A stretch of DNA of 64,000 nt from Tenebrio molitor (Eukaryota; Arthropoda; Insecta; Coleoptera; Tenebrionidae), in the NCBI RefSeq assembly GCF_963966145.1, contig NC_091048.1, positions 26,288,001 through 26,352,000 of the forward strand, read 5' to 3'. Shown piece after piece: positions 39,845 through 50,899 of this stretch. The notes under the pieces are model-generated. The model saw nothing but the letters and a program-made list of their open reading frames with translations. It ran no database searches and was not told the origin of the DNA. Position 1 is the stretch's first letter. Each line of letters opens with the position of its first letter. Both the position numbers and the translations under genes were made by a program.

Positions 39845-42800
39845 CTGAAACATATTAAATTTTACGGCCTGTCATGCGAGAATGTTGTTATGGCTGAAAT
39901 AATGGCTCGTCATAAATGGATATTGTTATTTGTGTTCCAAATTAATGTTTATTCGGGCTGACGTCAGAGCTTCGCGATGGTGAAAAAAGCTTTCCGGCTA
40001 ATTAGGGCGGTGAGGTGTGCGACTCCGGACGCCGGAAATCCAACCGCCACGTTGACTTTACGGTGGCCATTTTGACTAACTTGGGACAATTAAGTTCCGC
40101 CGAAGGGATCAATATGTTTATCATAATATCTAATTGTAAAACTCCAACAAGGAGTTTCAAACTGAGGTAATAAAATGGAGGGTCGGTTCCAATAGTTGGG
40201 GCTCAAACGGCACGAATTTCACGTGAATAAGGGCTCGATAGAACTTGCCAAATGGACGGAGTTATTAAAGCAATTACTACAGTTTGTCGCCTGCTCCAAA
40301 CTATCCTGGGGTAGGAGGTACAGTGGTTGCAAAAAAAAAACGGGAAAAGGAAATTTTCTTAATGTAAATTTGGTTTTGTCCATTTGTCAATTTAATTGTT
40401 AATTCAATCAATTTGATTGATGACATTTATTGACAGAACTTCAAGGCCACTTCAAAAAGAGCGGTGCACACTGTATAAAATCTAAATGACATAGGGAGGA
40501 GTATCAATTCTTTATAATAATCACCAAATTCTCTGATGCTTTAGATGATTTTTTGATTAGAATCGTTATTTATTAAGTTAACAAATGTCTATAGTCTGTT
40601 TTTTTATCAAAGAATCACCAACACTGCAATTTACACCCAAAATAGAGCTGACAACATTGTACACTTTTGACCTAGAGTGAAAGTTTTCATAATATAAAAA
40701 TTGAGGTTATGTAGAGATATTAGTTATTAATAAATGTCTCACTTTGCGAGGCATTTTTAATAACACGTTCCAATTTTAAATGCGAGTTTGCGTACTTTCA
40801 AGGACATTAAAAATGACAGGCGTTGGCAGATGTAGCCAATAGAAATATCATTAAATTCCCTGAATTTAGTAAAATGTTATTATTGCAAACCTAAATCAAC
40901 AGGTCGTGGTTCTTAAAAAACAGACTATCAAAATAAGAATTCATAAGGCATTTGGTAATACATATGTAGTATGTAGTTTATTTAACGAGTTCGTGTATAA
41001 AATCGTTTCACTCGCGATTTAAACTGGCCCGCTCATGCCAAAAAAGCCCAATTTACACACGAACGAGTTGAGGACAATGTTTTTTTGTTCGACGAGCCCC
41101 TTGAAGGCTCTAAATCGCTTAAAATCTTTAAAACTTGACGTTTCGGTTTGACAAGTTGTGACATTTATCAAAATCCGTTCACACAGGAGAAAATTCTCAA
41201 ATTCTGACAGTGTCGAACGAAAGAATATTCTTGACCTTGACGGTTTTTTGACTATTGAAATGTAAGCCAAAGAACTCTAAAATTACTATAAATGGCCGTA
41301 CTGCCAACTTAAATTTAAATTTTCAAGGCCAACTGCGTCGACAACCATTTTGAAGTCTAATAATTTTTTATTATGATACCATTTGCCATACACGCAGTTT
41401 TTGCACGACTTCCACGTCGGAGTTTGTTGTGAACTGTGCAAGTTCCACCGGAACGGGGTTCTTCCGGCGGCCACCCATCCAAACGCTGACCGCGTTCGCC
41501 ATTGCTTAGCTTCAATGATCGAATAACAATTGTTAATTAATTATGTGGAATTTGTTTTTGGGGGCGCTGTGGAACGTGGAATGTGTTGAAGGAACTCGTT
41601 TCGCGAAAATGTCAGTTTTCGGCGTGTTTTGCTCCCGCTGGGATAAACGGAGACAAATGCGTGGCCCGGGATTATGGAAAATATTTTGCAGTCCCGAAGG
41701 CCACAAAATCGCGCGCCAAAGCCGGCAAATAATATTTCGCTGATGCCGCAACGAAATCCGCCATCGGAAGCCGCCCCCGACCCACGACCCCTTTTGCATA
41801 CATATGAACTCACATGTGACACATGTGCCATTCCCATAGATGTTTGGGTATGGCGGGACGGAAATCGGCGGTTCCGGCGTTGAAAATCCTGGCCGTAAAT
41901 CGCAAGAGCCTCCTCGTCTCCAGATGCCAGGAGGTCGACTCCTTCTGTATCTCGTAGGCCTGCGCGCCCAGACAGTTCTCCTCCATGGCGCACTGCAGGA
42001 AGAACAACTGGCGGTCCTCCAGGTGGGCGGTCCTCATCAGGTCGACGTGGTCGATCACCAGGTCGGACAGGGAGCTGGCGCAAGCGACGGCGGCGACGTC
42101 GCGGCTGGTGCAACGCCCCGTCGAGGCCTCGTCGTGGAGGCAGTCGCCCAGGCGGGTCTCGTTGCCGCGGCACTTGATCCCCGAGAGGCTGGCTTTGGTG
42201 AGGTTTCCGCCGAAGAAGTCGGTCTGGGGGGCGTCGCCGGCATAGCCTGGAGGGAGATTTGCATTCGGAGATATGAAATCCGATCGATCGGAGTTTCGCC
42301 GAGTTCCATTACTGATAAGGACAAATTACGGCGCGAGTCTCACCTAACGACAGTTGCTTGCACACGACGATAGCTTCGAGGAGGGACCAGCCGTCCCCGC
42401 AAATGGCCCCCCATTCGCCGCCCCCGCTTCTCACCTCCACCCTCCCCTCGCTCGCGATTCTTCCTCCTCTTAAGCGGATCTGCAGCTGTGGAGGCAGTCG
42501 CACCCTAAACGACATAATTTAATCGAACAAAGACTTATCTGGAGTCACTCACAAAGACAGCGTGTTGTGCTGCTCGACCGCGTTCTCTGTGACTTCTTCG
42601 ACTTCGTACTCTTGACAGATGACGCCCGCCGCCTCCGTCGAGGTGCAGTCGTTGCTGCCCCAGCCGTCGAAGCGACACTCGACGATCTCGTTCTCGTTGC
42701 CGTTGCAGAACACGTTGTCCATCCAGTATTTTCCTGCGGGATGAGAAATAATGGCGGTTTGATGGGTCGTAAAGGACGGTATTTATGGGTTATTACGTTT

Positions 42801-45800
42801 CGCCGGACCGAAATGGGAGTTCACGGTTGGTCTTCCAGCTCCCGCTGGATAGCCCAGTTGTCTGCAGATAACGTCCGCCTCGGACACGTCCCATTCGTCA
42901 TCGCAGACGGCACCCCACTGGCCCCCGTGCAAAATTTCCACGTTACCTAAAATACATCCGATACGTTATGTCCAACGTAAATCATTCGAATTGTGAATAT
43001 AGCCCAACGGATATTTATTAGGGTGTGGAGCGAAAGATATTATGCAGGAACGACCGTAAATAAATACGTACATGTAATTATAAATTTTGGAATAACGTAA
43101 AAAAAAATGTAATCAAAAATGTATCTAATAAATGTTCATCTAACACAAATTTAAAAAAAATTGAGACAGTACGAAAATAGTTTTAATATGATGAAAATAC
43201 TGATAAACAATTAACTAATGCATTAACAATATTATTAGAAACTTTCGATGCAATGAAAAATCTACATTCAAGGAAAAATAGTATATTATTTGACGAGCTA
43301 ATAATGCCTATCATAATCCACGAGGGTGAAAGTTAAAAAACGAGCCGCAGGCGAGTAATCGATAATCACCAGAGTGGATTATAGGCATTACTCGCGAGTT
43401 AAATACGACGTTTTATTTACGGCCTACGACTTTTTTTCATAAAACAGTTGGCTTACAAAATTTTTAAGATCTGTGACTTATGATAAATCACGGGTGTAAT
43501 TTATGGCTAGCATAATGTATCTATAGTTACGTAAATAATAAACGTATTATTTAATGATCTTAGATAAATATATTTAACTATAATTAATATCAAGCGTTCA
43601 AATGAAAACCTGGGCTGAGTAGGCGTTGAAAAAAGTAAAACAGTGTAAAGTTTGAATTTCCCGCCGTTTGACACGAATGACATTTGTTTATGTTTAATCG
43701 ACAAATGATTGAACATGTTTGTCTTGAGCAAAGGGTGCCCTTATTCTATTTTTAATGTAAAACATTTCAAAAAAAGGAAAAAACAAATATTTTTAGTGTA
43801 TTTTAAGTTAGCTGTCAACATGCTCTAATTACAATTGTCAATTTACACTTTAAAAAAGCAAAACAACTGACGGTTTCCAACCCCTTCCTGGCGCAGGATT
43901 TTATTTGAAGGTCCGATTATTTAAGTACGGTGTAAAGGTGTAAAGCTCGTGAGTAAGAGGACTACAGAGCAGCAAATTATTTGTTTTTTCTACTTTCGAC
44001 GAATGGGTTTGACCACACGAGGCACAGACGAGTGCGCCAATCCCAGGAGTGAACTGTGAATGTATGAATTTCATACAATATTTTTAGAAAAACAATCATC
44101 ACCAAAACACAAATTTAAAATTTGACGATTGCGAGACAACTTCAATTGTTTTTAATGCACTCTTATGGTGCGACTATTATGTGTACGTATTTGCATAACG
44201 CCAGAGTTTAATGAGGACACAACAACCAACAACGTCCTTTTTTCTCTCGCTTTATACTTTTTTTTCTATTACCATAGAGAAATGTTTTACGCATTAGGAA
44301 TGGGGGAAATACAAAAATAAATTTTATTGCAGATAATAGGAAGATGATCCCTTAATATTTTAACAACAACAAACTAACACTGAAGCTAGTTGAGATTTTA
44401 ACAAGATGGCGCAACCTCGCATCTCGAGCCATAAATATATACATAGAAGTGTAATGTAGCGATAATTCCAAGAAATGTGTAAATTATCAAATGTGTAAAC
44501 AGTTTATTCTAGCCTAGAAAAAAAATATCCACGCCTTTTTTTTTCGTAATCGTAACCACAATTAAAACCCTAGGATCTGCAGACCAATTGTGAAAATCAC
44601 GTGCATTTAGTTTTGCGCTGAACCTGAGCCTGAACCCATTCAGAAAGAGTTCCAGAACCGAAAGATCCCCAAGTAGAGGCGAAGAAAGAAATCAAAGCAA
44701 AGAAATAGAGGAGAAAATAGAAACAGTGCTCAGTGAGATAAAAGAGGATATGGTGGGAATAGTAGAGGTGAGCAGAGCACGAAGAAAGGAATTAGCGGCA
44801 GCGAGAGAGAAGGAGGGAGAGCAAGAAAGAGAGGACATGCTGAAATCGTCAGAAGTAAGGAAAGAAAGCAGCAAGAGAGAAAGAGAAGAGGGTAGAACGG
44901 CGAAAGAAGGCAAGAACCCACTCAGAAATAGTTCCAGAACGAGAAGATCACCAAATAGAAGCCAAGAAGAAAACCAAAGCAAGGAAATGGATAAGGAAAT
45001 AAAAACAACCATGATAAGAGAGATGAGAGAGGAGATCAAAATACTAAGAAAGGAATTAGCGGCAATGAGAGAGGAGAATGGGGAGCTAAGGAAAGAATTA
45101 GCGACAGTGAGAGAGGAGATGAGAGGAAGAGAAGAAAAAGGGCAGTTGGAGAAGGCAGATTGGATGAAAAGGATGGAAATGATAGAGGAAAAGATGGAAC
45201 AAAGAGAAAAGAAGGAGAGGAAGAATAATGTTGTAATAACTGGAATAGGAGCAATAAGTGGAAATGTAGAGAGGGGGGTGGAAGAACGGTTAGAAAGGGA
45301 GATAGGGGTGAAAGTGAATGTAAAGGAAGCATTTAAAATAAATAAAGATAAGATGATGCTGGCAAAAATAGAAAATTGGGAGCAGAAGAAGAACATAATG
45401 CTAAGTAAGAGTAAGTTAAAGGAAAAAAAAGGTGAGAGGATGTATATAGATGACGATTTGACAAAAGAAGAAAGGGAAACACAAAAGAAGTTAAGAGAGT
45501 TGGCCAGAGAGGAGAGAGATAGAGGAAAAAGGGTGAAAATAGGATACAGGAAAATACAGATAAGCGGGGACTGGTTTAGATGGGATAAGAGACAGGAGAA
45601 ACTGAAGAAAATTTGCTAGAAGGAGAGAATAAGAAGACGACTCGGCGAGAAAATGTACAAGGAGAAGGTGAATAAAAAGGTAGAGGGACAAAGACACAGA
45701 AAAGTGAGAGAGAAGAGAGAGAATAAGAGAATCGAAGTACAATAGGGAGGGGAGAAAGTGTGTGTGAGAGAGGAAAATGATAGCGGGTTGCAGAGGTGGG

Positions 45801-48800
45801 GACGAGGAGAGAGAGAACAGGAATGGGAAGGAAGGAGAAGAGAGAGAGAAGGTGCAGGAGGTGACGCGAGGACAGTGAGAAGATCGAACACATGCGGCGA
45901 AATGTGAGAGAGAAAGAGAAGGGAATGGGGAGAAATATGGAGCGAAGACGGCAGGGAGATGGATGAAAGAGTAAGGAAGAGGAGAGAGAGAATAGAGAAC
46001 GAGAGGAGTGAGGGAGAAGAATAAATTGTTATTTTTATGTTTATGTTTTTAATCAGGAATCCGAAAGCCCGTAGGGCAAAATAAAGCATTTTGTTGTTAG
46101 TTTTGCGCTATAGATCCGCATGGGGGCAGAAATGTCATGTACAGTTTAAGCACAAAAGTTGAGTACGCCACTGATATCGCATTAGGACGAATAGTAAGAT
46201 TAAAAAGTTATCGAATGCAACGCAAAAAAGATGCAAAAAGTTTTGTTACGCGGGTGCTAGTACCGCGTGCAAATTAGTTGCTCTCAGGCTACCTTCGGGC
46301 TCTGCTTCGGGGATCGTTTGCTTCGAATTTTGCGTCTCAGTGTGTCGCTCATTATCATCGAAAATTGTACCAATAGTGAAATGACCGATATGGTACTTTG
46401 CCTTAGGGGCGCAAGCTTTGTATCGCGAAAACTTTCCGGCGCATCGTGTTCCGCATTTGCAAACATTTCTGGCTGTACAGCGTCTACGGAAAAATCGTAC
46501 TTTTCGACCGAGAAGTGTGGACAGGTGCCAAGAACGTACGCCATGGGTGTTACAGCTCAAACTCCAAGTTCTAGAGACCCGTCAACAGGTATGTACCCGG
46601 CAGTTAGTTCGTAAATTTTAGGTTTCTCAGTTTGTGGTATGTCGCACTCTTAAAGAGCAAGGGTTGTAGCCCTATCATGTTCAGCGGGTGCAAGCATTGC
46701 AACCAAACCGATTATACGAGTATTCACCGGCAAGAGTTTTGTGAGTGGGCCATTTAAAAGTGCGGTGATCAACCTGATTTTTTGCGAATAGTTTTGTTTG
46801 CCGATCAAGCGGGTTTTACACGTAAGGGAGTTTTTAATAGCCACGACACCCATATTCAACAGCACAAATCCGGGGCGATCCAACAAGGAAACACCCGAAC
46901 GCTCGTAAATTTACGAGACAAAAAATGGTGAACCAGTCGGCTAAAGTCGTTTCAAATTAGTTATATTTATTTAACGAGTTCGTGTGTAAATTGGGCTTTG
47001 GGAGTTGAATACAACGTTTTTTTGTTCGACGAGACACGTAAAGGCGCAAAATCGCTTAAAATCTTTAAATTAGCTTGACGTTTCGGTTTGACAAGTTGTC
47101 ATATTTATCAAAATCCGTTCACACAGGAAAAAATTCTCAAATTCTGACAGTGTTGACAAAAACTAAAATTAAAACGTTACAGTAATGCGTTTTCTTTCTT
47201 TCAGTAATAAAAAAAAAACTCCGGCAAAAAGATTCGAACCCGGAGCGTCGAGCGTTCGGCCTGACCCAACAGCAGGAGAAACGCCTCAAAATTTGCCATT
47301 TTTTTCTCGTAAATTTACGAACATTCGGGCGTTTCCTTTCAGGGTGGTGATATGGGCAGGCGGGGCAACCACCCTGATTTTTTTGTTCAAAAAACCGTCA
47401 CACATCTAGCGACCTCTCCCTGTAAGACTTCTACAGAAAAAAAAAGTTTTAGTTTAAAAATTTGCTTGATAGTTGGGTGGTTCGAATGCTTTTCCCGCAC
47501 AAAACAAAGATAAAAGAATTCGTGGCACACGTGGTTGGAAATTTTCGCGACCACATTTTGAAAAATATTTTCCTTTTTGTCTTTTCTCTCCTTTTAACAC
47601 TTTCAGGATGTTATTTTTTACCGCTAGTATTTTCGTACGAGTAGAAATCAAACGAAAATGAAGAATATTTTGAGTGATCATAAATCATTAGGTACGGTTT
47701 GAAACGGTTCTCTAGAATCTTGCGAATATTTACATTGTCATAAATATGAGCTTTTTTTTTCTTGAAAAACTTGTAGGAAGTAGGAACACAAACTCAAAAA
47801 AAATATTTATATTCCTCCCACAAGTAGCACGGTTTTAACACGTTTAAAAATAGAATATTCAATATTTCTTCCAATTAATTGTGAGATGAGCAGTATCATT
47901 AATTATCGATTAAAACTGACATTTCTTAATTAAAGTTGTAGATACAGTGTTATACATAGTTGCTCATTAAACCTGTGTTAATTTGACATCTAATTTATCA
48001 AAGTCAAATTAAAATTTTATTTAAATATTTTACGATTTCCAACAACAATGAAGCGTTCTTGACGGTTTAATTGGTCAAATTATTATCTAAAATTAAAGTC
48101 CGACGGAATTGAAAATGCAACCCACAATACATTTGCAAAGTTAACGTGGCTATTTTGAATATCGTATTGTTTTAAAACTACAGAAGAAAGTGGTTCTTTT
48201 TTCCACTTGACAAGAAGTTTGAGTCACGAGCGTAGCAAGTGAGAGTGAAAAAAAACTTTCCTCTCGTGTTGGACACAACAGTTTTTCTACAACATGTTGC
48301 AACTTGTATAACATAAAACATAATTTGGATTCGTCGCAAGTTTGATCAATTTAGAGTGTAATCGGGGGAACTGGTTCTCAGAACCAGGTTTGTTTGATGT
48401 GAGTTGTTAAAATATTTTCTTTTAGGTCGTTAACAATTTCCTATGACCATATGTATTTTCAAAACGGAGTCAGCATTATATAATACAATTTATTTTTCAA
48501 TTTCGGGTTCTTATATTTTTTGAATTTCGCTTTTGACGATGTTGATCCATGACTGCATAAATGACGAAACTTTCTCAACTCTTTCTTGTCATTATCTCTC
48601 GAGTCATTAAGGTTTTAACATTGAATTTCTACAGATTTGAAAGATTTTAAAGTTTTACCTTTTTAACAAACTTATACACATTACTGTAAAAAAAATTGCA
48701 CTGCACCACAACCACACTTTTCTCTTTTCAAAGGCACTGACTGCCTTTTTTGAAAAGGGACAATCCACTTTCATTGCCTTGTTTAGTTTCGTTATTGACA

Positions 48801-49574
48801 TTCGTTGTTCACCACAAAATTTCTCTTTGAAATTTTTTGTAAAGTTCGTTCGCCACATTTTGCAAAATTTGAAAATGCTGACTCGCCGATATGTTCTTTT
48901 AAGTCTTGAACTGCTTCTAAAATAATATCCACTTCTTCGAGATATCTTACACCGCATATGTTTGTTTTACAATACTGAATCACTTCACACTTACTTTTTC
49001 TTTTACACCTCCTTCTCACCTCTGAAGAGCCATCATTAGGTAAACAGATTTAGTCATATTTTTAGCCTTAGCACAGAAACAACTAAAATAATATTTTATA
49101 TTATTTCTTATTCTTGATTGTTTCTGTGGATATTCTAATACACTTTTTTTAAAAGATCTAGTAGATCTTTAACCAAAAACAATAAGATCTTTGTACCAAC
49201 TTCTTTTCCTACTCGTGAGTATTGTATTCAAAGGTATTTTGTCCGTATTAATGGAGATGTCCGCAATGAAAGGACTGAATGTCCGTAAAAACTTGCGGAA
49301 ATGGTAAAAACCAAGAAAACATTCGCCAGATCGCTACTTTACAGATTTGTTACATTCAGTAATTACCTTCGAACTCGGCCCTCCCCCCAACGAGTTTAAT
49401 AGCCCCCTCGACTTTCTTGAGCCTCTTCAGATGCTTCCTCACCAAGAACGCCTTCTTCCTCTTCAAATCCTGCGACACCGACCCGTTAAACCCCAACAAA
49501 AACGACGGTGCCGATAAAACAACTAAAATGTGTATTACATTCATGACAATTACTTTAACTAATCTTGTATCCAC
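39469..49574 (-). CDS. lox2: Lysyl oxidase-like protein with two SRCR domains (LOXL2/Lox2 type), complete
   Basis: A secreted copper amine oxidase that converts peptidyl lysine to allysine and so cross-links extracellular matrix. Six exons (49367-49574, 42797-42946, 42553-42733, 42344-42504, 41814-42246, 39469-39844) join in phase to 502 codons plus TAA. Residues 1-30 hold a signal peptide; an internal Met at residue 11 (ATG at 49544) may be the true start. SRCR1 is about 56-165 and SRCR2 about 182-290. The LOX domain (about 295-502) has the copper site WHMCHMHYH (373-381). Lys404 in EGHKASFCLED and Tyr440 in SDIYKYTVDCQW are the expected precursors of the lysyl tyrosylquinone cofactor, spaced as in LOXL2. 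The two-SRCR layout matches insect Lox2, whereas vertebrate LOXL2-4 have four. The C-terminus is shorter than in vertebrates. Assignment is firm; orthology within insects is inferred. Confidence 0.93.
40319..40475. mobile_element. Short inverted-repeat element
   Basis: Left end TACAGTGGTTGCA then an A-run and ACGGGAA, related to 4748-4967; right end TGCACACTGTA. In lox2 intron 5. Confidence 0.4.
40982..41071. repeat. Hairpin H11
   Basis: Left AACGAGTTCGTGTATAAA pairs with CAATTTACACACGAACGAG; the loop includes ACTCGCG and GGCCCGCTCATG. Followed by GACAATGTTTTTTTGTTCGA and about 150 bp that recur after H12. Confidence 0.7.
41814..42246 (-). CDS. lox2: lox2 exon 5: end of SRCR2 and start of the LOX catalytic domain
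   Basis: Acceptor CTCCCTCCAG precedes YAGDAPQTDFFGGNLTKASL and CRGNETRLGDCLHDE (SRCR2). The LOX domain follows: HLEDRQLFFLQCAMEENCL, RRLLRFTARIFNAGTADFRP and HLWEWHMCH. The donor is CACAT then GTGAGT; the split Met codon is completed by exon 6, giving CHMHYHS. Confidence 0.94.
42344..42504 (-). CDS. lox2: lox2 exon 4: SRCR2, first half
   Basis: Acceptor CGTTTAG precedes VRLPPQLQIRLRGGRIASEG, then RVEVRSGGGEWGAICGDGW and VCKQLSLG, the start of a second SRCR domain. The donor is TTAG then GTGAGA in phase 1. Confidence 0.9.
42553..42733 (-). CDS. lox2: lox2 exon 3: SRCR1, second half and linker
   Basis: Acceptor CATCCCGCAG precedes KYWMDNVFCNGNENEIVEC, RFDGWGSNDC and AAGVICQEYEVEEV, the Cys pattern closing SRCR1. 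The donor is TCTTT then GTGAGT (phase 2). A 48-bp intron follows, unusually short but with consensus ends. Confidence 0.9.
42797..42946 (-). CDS. lox2: lox2 exon 2: SRCR1, first half
   Basis: Acceptor GTATTTTAG precedes NVEILHGGQWGAVCDDEWD, then ADVICRQLGYPAGAG and HFGPAK. The donor AAAC then GTAATA is weak, but the phase joins exactly to exon 3 as FGPAKRKYWMDNVFC, which matches the SRCR pattern. The following intron is 63 bp. Confidence 0.9.
43284..43405. repeat. Hairpin H9
   Basis: Arms 43284-43321 and 43374-43405 (AATGCCTAT.ATAATCCAC paired); loop has CGAGCCGCAGGCGAG. Preceded by AAAATAGTATATTA and followed by ATACGACGTTTTATTTACG. Confidence 0.8.
44620..45619 (+). CDS. LINE ORF1-type protein (coiled coil plus RRM-like domain)
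   Basis: The frame is open from the 5' junction to a stop at 45617-45619 and has no early ATG because the element is truncated; a GTG at 44726 and the first internal ATG (44750) are possible but unproven starts. The product is Lys/Glu/Arg-rich: an SR-like basic segment, long heptad coiled coil (KELAAMREENGELRKELATV region), then an RRM-like part with KNNVVITGIG, KIENWEQKKNIMLSKSKLK and RMYIDDDLTKEERETQKKL, as in nucleic-acid-binding ORF1 proteins of L1/jockey-like elements. An internal duplication is visible: 44640-44800 repeats imperfectly at about 44918-45070. Confidence 0.65.
44620..46096 (+). mobile_element. ORF1-only, 5'-truncated LINE copy with 13-bp target duplication
   Basis: The insert is flanked by identical copies of TTAGTTTTGCGCT at 44607-44619 and 46097-46109. 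The left edge starts directly in coding sequence (5' truncation). The right end has a terminal segment with GAATCCGAAAGCCC, AATAAAG and TTGTTG, as in many insect non-LTR retrotransposons. There is no endonuclease or reverse transcriptase: ORF1 runs straight into a purine-rich stretch and the 3' tail, so this copy could only move using proteins from elsewhere. It lies in lox2 intron 1, antisense to the gene. Confidence 0.8.
46887..47336. repeat. Inverted pair enclosing H12
   Basis: GGAAACACCCGAACGCTCGT onward (46887-46918) mirrors 47305-47336. Each arm contains TCGTAAATTTACGA, itself palindromic. Probably an element into which, or with which, H12 moved. Confidence 0.65.
46971..47155. repeat. 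Half hairpin H12 and downstream repeat shared with H11
   Basis: TTAACGAGTTCGTGTGTAAA then TTGGGCTTTGGGAG with most of the second arm gone, followed by ATACAACGTTTTTTTGTTCG. The next 130 bp match 41075-41225 (CAAAATCGCTTAAAATCTTT and TGACGTTTCGGTTTGACAAG in both). Confidence 0.75.
48202..48272. repeat. Degenerate hairpin H10
   Basis: Inner core TCAC-GAGCGTAGCAA-GTGA, with decayed outer pairing, then ACACAACAGTTTTTCTAC. Included for its CpG loop and right flank. Confidence 0.5.
49367..49574 (-). CDS. lox2: lox2 exon 1: signal peptide and start of SRCR1
   Basis: Encodes a hydrophobic leader (MNVIHILVVLSAPSFLLGF), a basic stretch rich in Lys and Arg, and IKLVGGRAEFEG, the start of an SRCR fold. 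The donor is GAAG then GTAATT in phase 1; joined to exon 2 it reads EFEGNVEILHGGQWGAVC. A 6.4 kb intron follows. Confidence 0.86.
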
Positions 49575-50827
49575 ATTAGTGGACCTAGTTTCGTTATTGA
49601 CACAGCTGACCCCGCGTTTTACTTATCTCGCATTACTTAACTCGACATCGCTGACACCGGACCCAAATCCGCACTTATTTCGACTCGGAAAACTTCCATT
49701 TGAAGTTTAAAATGCCCGGAGACGGAAAAAGTTCACCCGGAACTCCGGAATTCAGCAAAAAGACTGGCAAAAATTGAATTCGAGCGTTGAACAATTTCAA
49801 TAAAACGAGTTGAAAAGACAGTCGAGTTTTGGGGGCAAATAACGTGAGACTATGATTTAGATGTTTAATTAATTATCAAAAATCATCTCAATACAAAGTC
49901 AAAACGAGGAGGAAACAGTGGTGAAGTCAGGGTGAGTCGCCGTCCGTGGCTCGGGGGCGGTCTCGGGAGTACAGAGTTTGCGAGGACGTCCACCGGCTCG
50001 GTCTGCAAACATGGATGCGGTGAAAGCTCACTCTGCGCCGTTTCGTCACCTCAAGGACAATGGTTTACAGAAATCAAGAGTCGCTCGAAATATATAAATT
50101 AAAAAACTATACAAACTGCTTACATACGACTGAAAGAAAAGTTATTGGATCTCTATCCTATTTGAGCTTAATCTACACAAATTCTCGTGGGCAAGTAATT
50201 TTTGAACGCATACAAAATCCGACCTTTCCGACTGTTCGACTGAACACAAAAACTTGAGTAACTTAACTGCATTGTACAAAAATAATTGAAGTCCGTACCT
50301 GGTGGTGAGGCAGGTACGAGACAAACACACAGACAAAATATCACAATAAAACAATATAATGGTCTTTTTCTTAATACATCGATTATCTAGTCCATACTTG
50401 GTTACGTGACGTGATTGTGGAATGAAAAACAAAACAACATTCAAATACGCCAACAATGCCCTACTTTTGTGACAGCTAACCCTTAACGAAGTCCTTCCAT
50501 TTCAGTAGATGACTCCTAAAGTAATCTCACTTAAAAACAGAGGTATATATCATTAGAATAAAAAAATAGTAGTAGTAATCAAGTCGCATAAAAAATTTAC
50601 AACGATATATAAAAAAATCTTATTAGGTACGCACTATATATAAAAAAATATATATTAAAAAATCATCTACCAAGATGGAACTTGTGCATGCTTAATAACA
50701 CTTATATACAAAAAGTTAACAATGAATGTTAGCCTTGTCGGAGCGGAGATGATTGTGCCAGAACTGGGAAGACGAAGATGAGACGGGGTGGGGTGGATTG
50801 TGACACATATCGAAAACATTAGAGGCA
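49575..50827. other. Between the lox2 start and the Gprk2 stop
   Basis: Must contain the lox2 promoter and the Gprk2 3' UTR within 1.25 kb. 50500-50700 is AT-rich with TATATA runs. No AATAAA on the minus strand was found near the Gprk2 stop; ATTAAA occurs at 49863-49868, which would give a UTR overlapping lox2 exon 1. Confidence 0.4.
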
Positions 50828-50899
50828 TCAGCTCTCTGTCATTTGAGGTAACAAGGAGGGGTTGATGGGGATGGGCCTGGTCCGTGGCAGTTGTTTTTT
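50828..50899 (-). CDS. Gprk2: Gprk2 terminal exon: basic C-terminus
   Basis: Acceptor CTTGTGTTGCAG precedes KKQLPRTRPIPINPSLLPQM, then T-E-S and TGA at 50828-50830. This short exon is easily missed; its RTRPIPI segment resembles the end of the fly protein. 3' UTR presumably fills part of 49575-50827; no canonical AATAAA was seen close by. Confidence 0.82.
   Translation of the reverse strand, partial: KKQLPRTRPIPINPSLLPQMTES

Larger units (their letters stand above)
42947..49366. other. lox2 intron 1
   Basis: 6.4 kb holding hairpins H9, H10 and H12, the ORF1-only LINE and the inverted pair 46887-47336. 46200-46620 has weak overlapping frames and CpG-rich TTCGGG/CTTCGGGG runs, possibly another decayed hairpin loop; nothing coding is supported. 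Confidence 0.6.

Noticed and set aside
41541..42373. Long open frames on both strands over lox2 exon 5
   Set aside because: They are off-frame and antisense readings of GC-rich SRCR/LOX coding sequence; only the frame giving SRCR and LOX motifs with matching splice phases is real.
44692..46089. Long minus-strand Ser/Leu/Pro-rich frames
   Set aside because: Antisense of the purine-rich LINE ORF1 and tail; composition explains the openness.
46246..46614. Overlapping ~100-codon frames on both strands
   Set aside because: Different frames are open on both strands with no recognisable motif; the region is CpG-rich and probably repeat-derived.
47210..47280. tRNA gene on the minus strand (GGTTCGAATC box)
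   Set aside because: The T stem and acceptor stem do not pair, and no D arm is convincing; at most a tRNA-derived relic.
48655..49019. Possible exons reading KTNICGVRYLEEVDIILEAV on the minus strand
   Set aside because: Two overlapping frames look mildly protein-like, but no family, acceptor or continuation was found; left as lox2 intron DNA.
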